NCBI GenBank assembly: GCA_036768485.1
Contig: JAVLUZ010000337.1
Coordinates: 1-64,000 of the forward strand
Length of the DNA stretch: 64,000 bases
Direction: 5' to 3'
Origin: Mermis nigrescens
Lineage: Eukaryota > Nematoda > Enoplea > Mermithida > Mermithidae
Shown: positions 58,880-64,000 of the stretch, in pieces
Layout: each line of letters begins with the position of its first letter
Numbering within the stretch: the stretch's first letter is position 1
Program-made: the position numbers and the translations under genes
Notes under the pieces: model-generated
The model's database searches: none
Seen by the model: the letters and a program-made list of their open reading frames with translations, nothing else
Told to the model about the DNA's origin: nothing

Positions 58880-59140
58880 CACACCTGGGCGTGGGGGGGT
58901 TAAGGGTATGCATCTCCCAGAAACCAAAATACCCCCAGAAATCAAAATACCCCCCCAGAATTCAATTTTTTAAAATTTTTTTCGTTTTTTTCGCAATTTT
59001 TTTTTGATGCCAATGGATAGTGCTTGATGGGAAACGTTGAAAAATAATGTTTTCATCGCCATACCACCATTTTTAGGGCCATTTTTTGACCTTCAAAAAA
59101 ATCTTGCAACCTTCCAGAATTTTCTAGCTGCCCACGTATG
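58880..59140 (-). mobile_element. hAT-type MITE, copy 10
   Basis: 261 bp, CACACCTGGGCG to CCCACGTATG, flanked by CTTACATG (58872-58879) and CTTATATG (59141-59148), seven of eight matching. Confidence 0.85.
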
Positions 59141-59348
59141 CTTATATGGAGTAAAATAAAAATTATTTGAATTATTTTTTTGTTTTAAACTGTTTTTATC
59201 TATGTATTGCTGGAAAATTTCGCCCAATATGTCACTCCCAAGTAGTTTTTTAAAGGTTGTCTCACTGCTTTCTTACTGTCAATATCAAAAACCCACGAAA
59301 CACTTGCAAAACTCCACCAAAAACCCACAATAACTCGAAAACCTCACC

Positions 59349-59580
59349 AAAATGCTAGCTCCTGATACCGACGTTTTCCAATTTTGGTGTCTACATCAAC
59401 ATACATACAAAAGATTGTCCGTTATCGCGTGTGCAATCTTCTTTCAGATCCTGCATCCTCCGCTTCCATTGAAAAGGCCTTTTCAGCCGCAGGATTATCG
59501 TGTTTGGGGACGTCGGAACAGATTGAAAGATACCAATTTATAGAATATTACCTTGTTGAAAATAAACCAACTTTTTATTG
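59349..59580 (+). pseudogene. hAT transposase C-terminal dimerisation domain, frameshifted
   Basis: One frame gives DVFQFWCLHQHTYKRLSVIA. A second gives NLLSDPASSASIEKAFSAAG, the most conserved hAT C-terminal signature, and the first frame resumes with GRRNRLKDTN. Two compensating frame changes thus split the hATC domain. The catalytic core is absent upstream. It may be a relic of the kind of element that mobilised the 8-bp-duplication MITEs here, but no shared ends prove this. Confidence 0.75.
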
Positions 59581-59842
59581 AAATTCGAATTATTTGTTGA
59601 TTAAAATTGTTGTTGATGTATGTATGTGAGACAGAAAGGAATATATGTATATCATTTTCATGTAAAAGCTCTTAAATGCAAATTTTCCTCGGCTCTGCCC
59701 CAGACCCCTCTGGGGGCTATTATATTAGTCCGGCCCCCGAGACCCCCAATCTACATATGTCGGTTTGGGCGCTCTACGCCGTCCTTTTTAACAAATTGCT
59801 GCACAAAAAATATTTTTATCTGAATCATGATCTGTATCTGGA
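59581..59842. other. No gene recognised
   Basis: AT-rich, with a short C-rich patch at 59690-59750. Confidence 0.3.
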
Positions 59843-59992
59843 TCTTTTTAAATTTTGATCTGGCAAAATTATCTGGATCTGCATCTGCTTATTTTCTGAT
59901 CTGGTTATCTGATCTGGATCTGCCAGAAAATCTCAACCCGATCTTTATCTGGATCTGGATCTGGGTAAAAATCTGGATGTTTTACATCACTG
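59843..59992 (+). repeat. GATCTG-rich repeat, copy 1
   Basis: CTGGATCTGGATCTG words, ending AATCTGGATGTTTTACATCACT. Inverted relative to 61564-61692, sharing CCCGATCTTTATCTGGATC (with one change). Confidence 0.65.
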
Positions 59993-61173
59993 TTGTTGAG
60001 CATTATAGTAAAAGTGCGAAAATGATTGTGTACCAGATTGTCTATTCTCTGCTTTGTTTGTCTTTTGTGTACTAGTTTGTCTATTCTGTGCTTTCTTTGT
60101 CTTTCTTTACAAGGACACATAATCATATTTTTAATGAAAGGAATGGCCAAATTTTCTTATATTTTTGCGCATTTCCTGTTTTCTGAAGTGCATCTTGTTA
60201 ATAAGAAGGCAACAAATGGGCCTGAAAACGGTAAGAACAAAATTTTCACTGATACATTTTTCTATATAATATTGGCAGCGACCCGTTACTGCGCTATGTA
60301 ATTAGCAAAGGTCGAAAAACGCATTTCAGCTGAAAAGTTTTATGCGATGTAGGAGTTCATAAATTTTAAGTGTTTTTGGGCTAAATTCAGAACCGAGATT
60401 TGGCCAATTTAGCGAAAATTTTAACATTACTATTTAACTTTATAATACTTTTTTTACAAAATTTTCCAGGACTCTGTCTCGGATGCCGCTGGGGATGCTT
60501 GAGCGCACCACCCCAGACCCTCCTCAGCCGTAAAATCTAGGGTTAAGAATTTCTAAAAATTTCCGACGTTTTGCGCCGGCATTAATTTGTCTGTTTTGTA
60601 TGATTTAAGCTGTATAAATTGAGTTAAAAGTGCAAAAACGTCAAAATTTTCCGGCGCATAGCGCCGCCATTTACTGTTCTTTCTTTTTAAAAAGCTCCGG
60701 CATTGCGTTTAAAAGCCTGAATCACTCAAAATATCTTCATACAAAGTTAGTAATTTGCAGTTTTCTTGTTAGAAGCTTGAACTGTCAAAATTATTTTGTA
60801 CGAGTTTGATAATTTTCTGCTCTGTCAGTCTAATAGTATTCACAGAATTACAAAATGTTAAGGGCAGTAAAAAATGACTAAATTTCTTGGCACTTTCCGC
60901 CACTTATAATTTCTGAACTGTTTATCAATAGAAAGGCCGTAAATTCTATACATACGAAAACGGTAGAATTTCCAAAATTTTTCGGCATTTGGCGCCGCTT
61001 TACACTTTTTGTATTTTTTAATCGTCAGAAACCCATAAATTAGCTAGGCTACACTACTAAAGGTCGAAAAACACAGTTTTACTATACATAACGTTACTGG
61101 CATACAATGCAAAAGTATGTAGTCTTAAAAATTTTTGTTTATACCCCCTCCCAAACCAAAATCCTGGCTATGC
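59993..61173. other. No gene recognised; GGCGC hairpin words
   Basis: Repeated TTTTCCGGCGCATAGCGCC-like words at about 60560, 60650 and 60990 relate this stretch to R2. A TTGTCTATTCTGTGCTTT repeat lies at 60040-60110. Confidence 0.4.
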
Positions 61174-61439
61174 CTCTGTGAGCAGCACCAAAATTGAGGG
61201 GGGTGAAAAAATTTTTGGGTGGGGTGAACAAATTTTCAGAGGTGAAAAAATGGTCTTAAAAGTGGTCGTATAGCGAAAAATCCATTTTTCGACATTTCTC
61301 ATTGAGCACTATTCAAAGGCATCAAAAAATCGCTAAAAAGCGAAAAAAGATTTCAAGTATTACATTCTGGTGGTTATTTTAATTTCTGGGGGTATTGCCT
61401 AGTTCTGGGGATGCATACCCCCACCCCCGCTCACGTGTG
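61174..61439 (+). mobile_element. hAT-type MITE, copy 11, ends eroded
   Basis: Family landmarks TCTCATTGAGCACTATTC and GGGGATGCATACCCCC are present. The ends (GTGAGCAGCACC, GCTCACGTGTG) are recognisable but no duplication is seen. Confidence 0.65.
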
Positions 61440-61563
61440 CCCCCCACCTCCATGTGCATGTTAGGCTACATCAACTTAGATGAGTTACCTACCTACAGTA
61501 AATCGTAAAACAGAAAGAATACTATCGCAAAAAGAACTTTCTGATATGTTTAACCAGATATAA

Positions 61564-61692
61564 CTTGAATAAACAGATCCAGATCCAGACAAAGATCGGG
61601 TTCTGATTTTCAAGCAGATCCAGATCATAAAGTAACCAGATCCAGATTATCTGGATAAAAAGATAAGATCCAGATGATTTTTTACGTCACTA
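61564..61692 (-). repeat. GATCTG-rich repeat, copy 2 (inverted)
   Basis: AGATCCAGATCCAGACAAAG onward mirrors the copy at 59843. Confidence 0.65.
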
Positions 61693-61726
61693 TTCAGAGT
61701 CCAGTACCCAATCTCCTTCGAACTAT

Positions 61727-61945
61727 AGTCTGTTTCATTTAACTTTAAGGTTTTTTTAAAATTTAAAATGACTCACAAGTGTTTTAAACTAGTACAATAA
61801 ATGATTGTCTACAGTATGACAGGCCAACTAACGATGTATGCCAGTGTTAAGCCGCATTACTACATCAAGAGTTTAAAACCGCATTTGTAGCCTACTTCCT
61901 GTCGAAAAATTTGAAAGAAAACCGCAAAATCAAATGAAATAGACT
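61727..61945. mobile_element. MITE family M2, copy 3
   Basis: AGTCTGTTTCATTTAACTTT to AATCAAATGAAATAGACT; 219 bp; the centre aligns inverted with copy 2 (GTATGACAGG, CAGTGTTAAGCCGCATTACT). Confidence 0.75.
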
Positions 61946-62014
61946 AAAACTCATACCGAAGTGCTGTACATTTAAATAAGCTTGCATGAACTTTACCAAC
62001 CCTAATTGTATGTA

Positions 62015-62210
62015 CAGTCAAGACCACAAGTAACGTCGCTCAAGCGCAAGGCACGACAGGCAACAGGCGCCTGTGACCTGCATGTGAATCGGCCAAAATT
62101 TTATATTAGTAAACACGCGCGTCGAAAGAAAATTGCCTGTGCAATGCCTGTAACTTTGCCAGGCGCCTGCAGGACATGCGCTTGAGCGACGTTACTTGCG
62201 GTCTTGACTG
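62015..62210. mobile_element. MITE with 34-bp inverted ends and TA duplication
   Basis: CAGTCAAGACCACAAGTAAC at the left is inverted at the right (GTTACTTGCGGTCTTGACTG), with TA on both sides (62013-62014, 62211-62212). The 196-bp body is non-coding. The TA target fits the Tc1/mariner group. Confidence 0.88.
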
Positions 62211-62212
62211 TA

Positions 62213-63158
62213 TAGCATCAAACATGTATTTCACATCTTCTGAATATCGATAGTTTAGCAGGTACAAAATTTATTTTTGGCATATCAAAATGATACTAGA
62301 GTATGCTGAATATAGAGCTCCAAATTAATCAAATGACGCAGTTGATAGAAGCTGTTCAGATCTAGCGACTCAAACAGACAGCAATGATCACATCAAGTTG
62401 GACAATTAAAAATGAATAAACAAATATACACATAAGATCGTGTCTTCCCATACATTACAACGAACGAACTGCGATGCTACTAAAAATATAATTCAACTTC
62501 AGCTAAAGTACATAGCTCAAATAAGAAATTTGATTAGTAAGATCCATCACAAATAAGGATACGGATTAGTAAACTTCATGCCGTCATGATTATACTGTAA
62601 TTAAGTAGTAGGTAAGCTATCGTCCAATCGAAGCAATGGTCATTGATAAACGGGTGGTGCCTAAAGAATTAAACACAGTCGTTTAAATAGGTAGGTACCT
62701 ACAGCAGACTTACAACGGCAAACTTTAGAAAAGATTACTATAAGTCTGTTTAATTCAATCAACAGCTTCTAATCCACACGAAACAGGCTACAAAAATGCA
62801 GAAATACACAGCAATGTAATTCTGGGCAGATGGGTGAGTACGCAACAAACCAATATTTTCTGGCATTTCCGACGATCAGATATCTTTCTATAGCATACGT
62901 ACAAACAAAAATTTTGAAACAAAGTCGAATAATACGAGTAGGTCAATGGCGTGCAGCAACGGATATTTGACACTTGTGAGCGAATGAATAGCTAAAAACG
63001 CTTCTAAAAGATCCTTAGGGGGGATAATCAAAAAGTTTCAGCAGGGAGCAAGGATGGGGTGAAAATTTTTCAAGAAGGTGGAGGGTGGTTGAAACCGCCT
63101 TACCCCCAAGATCATGTAAAGTGGCGTATAAGTCTGATGTAGTTTTGCCACTGGTTAG
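62213..63158. other. AT-rich, with an R2 fragment
   Basis: An inverted R2 piece lies at about 62945-63115, ending CCCCCAAGATCATGTA. No gene. Confidence 0.4.
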
Positions 63159-63412
63159 CATACGTGGGCAGCAAGAAAATTCTAGGGGGGGTGCAAGATT
63201 TTTTGGAGGTCAAAAAATGGCTTTAAGAATGGTGGTATGGCAAAAAACCATTTTTCGACGTTTCTCATCGAGCATTATCGAAAAATTGCGAAAAAAACGA
63301 AACAAATTTCCAAAAATTGATTTCTGGGGGTATGTTGATTTCGGGGGGGGGTATTTTGTTATCTCGGGGGGGGGGGTGCGCATACCCCTCAAACCCTCCA
63401 CGCCCAGGTGTG
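63159..63412 (+). mobile_element. hAT-type MITE, copy 12
   Basis: 254 bp, CATACGTGGGCAGC to GCCCAGGTGTG, flanked by CTGGTTAG at 63151-63158 and 63413-63420. Confidence 0.92.
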
Positions 63413-63662
63413 CTGGTTAGCATTAAAGGTCATACTTAACTCGACATACTATGGAATATAATTTACAGCCTTAGCAAAAAAATAAATAAATCAATGAAGT
63501 CTATAACACACGTGAGCAGCTAAAAATTCTGAGGGGTCCGATGGGGCGAAATCAAGAACAGCATCAAAAATACAATTCTGGTGTGGATCCGTCGGATTCT
63601 CAGGGGGTTCAGAGTTACCCACAACCAGGGCCGTATTTAAGGGGGCAACGGAGTAGCCTGGC

Positions 63663-63919
63663 CATAGGTGGGCAGCACCGAAATTCTGGGGGGGGGGGGT
63701 AAAAAATTATTCAAAGGTCAAAAAATGGTCTTAAAAGTGGTCTTACGGCGAAAAAAACACCATTTTTCGACGTTTCTCATCGAGCACTATCCAATGGCAT
63801 CAAAAAATCGCTAAAAAACCAAAAAATTTTCAATATATGAATTCTGAGGGAGGGGTATTTTGATTTCTGGGAGGTATTTCAACTTCTGGGAGGTGCATAC
63901 CCCCTCACGCCCATGTGTG
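63663..63919 (+). mobile_element. hAT-type MITE, copy 13
   Basis: 257 bp, CATAGGTGGGCAGC to GCCCATGTGTG, flanked by AGCCTGGC at 63655-63662 and 63920-63927. A degraded relative may lie at 63500-63640. Confidence 0.9.
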
Positions 63920-64000
63920 AGCCTGGCCCCCAATGGCCAGAAAAAAGTTTTGGAAGGTAAGATAAAGCACGGAAAGATGAGAAAATTGAATGTCTTCAGC

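Overview
The window is AT-rich eukaryotic DNA dominated by transposable elements, with very little host coding sequence. A gene built of tandem ShKT domains, a 58-bp transposase intron and a plausible short secreted gene point weakly to a nematode. Frequent GTAGGTACCTAC-type words are also common in some insects, so the taxon is tentative. A run of exactly 100 N (47898-47997) marks a scaffold join, so sequence on its two sides may not be contiguous.

Region by region: 1-3169 holds broken Polinton/Maverick genes (packaging ATPase, integrase, protein-primed DNA polymerase). 5267-8584 holds two exons of a four-domain ShKT gene; the first carries a one-base frameshift. 10591-16014 is a head-to-tail cluster of three non-autonomous Helitrons, one disrupted by a Penelope-like fragment. 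18251-18478 is a small secreted-protein candidate. 18827-30436 is an 11.6-kb Ty3/gypsy-type LTR element with both LTRs, primer-site position, polypurine tract, an extra ORF before gag, and an envelope-like glycoprotein placed between gag and protease. 30.7-46.5 kb is a mosaic of hAT-type MITEs, (TA)n arrays, a Penelope-like 3' fragment, a dead Tc1/mariner copy and tandem repeats. 42936-47897 is a foldback structure with GAACTTC-rich arms. 47998-49913 is a truncated MULE transposase on the minus strand. 50223-55742 is a second, inverted, 3'-truncated copy of the LTR element. The rest is MITEs and unassigned AT-rich DNA, with a broken hAT transposase tail at 59.35 kb.

The most unusual object is the LTR element. 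Its order is LTR - long leader - ORF0 - gag - (overlap in another frame) glycoprotein+protease - RT/RNase H - integrase - LTR. In most env-bearing Ty3/gypsy elements env lies downstream of integrase. The second copy keeps ORF0, gag and the start of the glycoprotein in the same order, so that part is not a chimera made by assembly. Both copies are damaged: pol and integrase of the first carry several frame breaks, and the second stops inside the glycoprotein and shows CpG-to-TpG/CpA changes.

Many coding breaks lie in short homopolymers. Some may therefore be residual read errors rather than biological decay. Element boundaries given with target-site duplications or exact terminal motifs are reliable; repeat-family limits are approximate.
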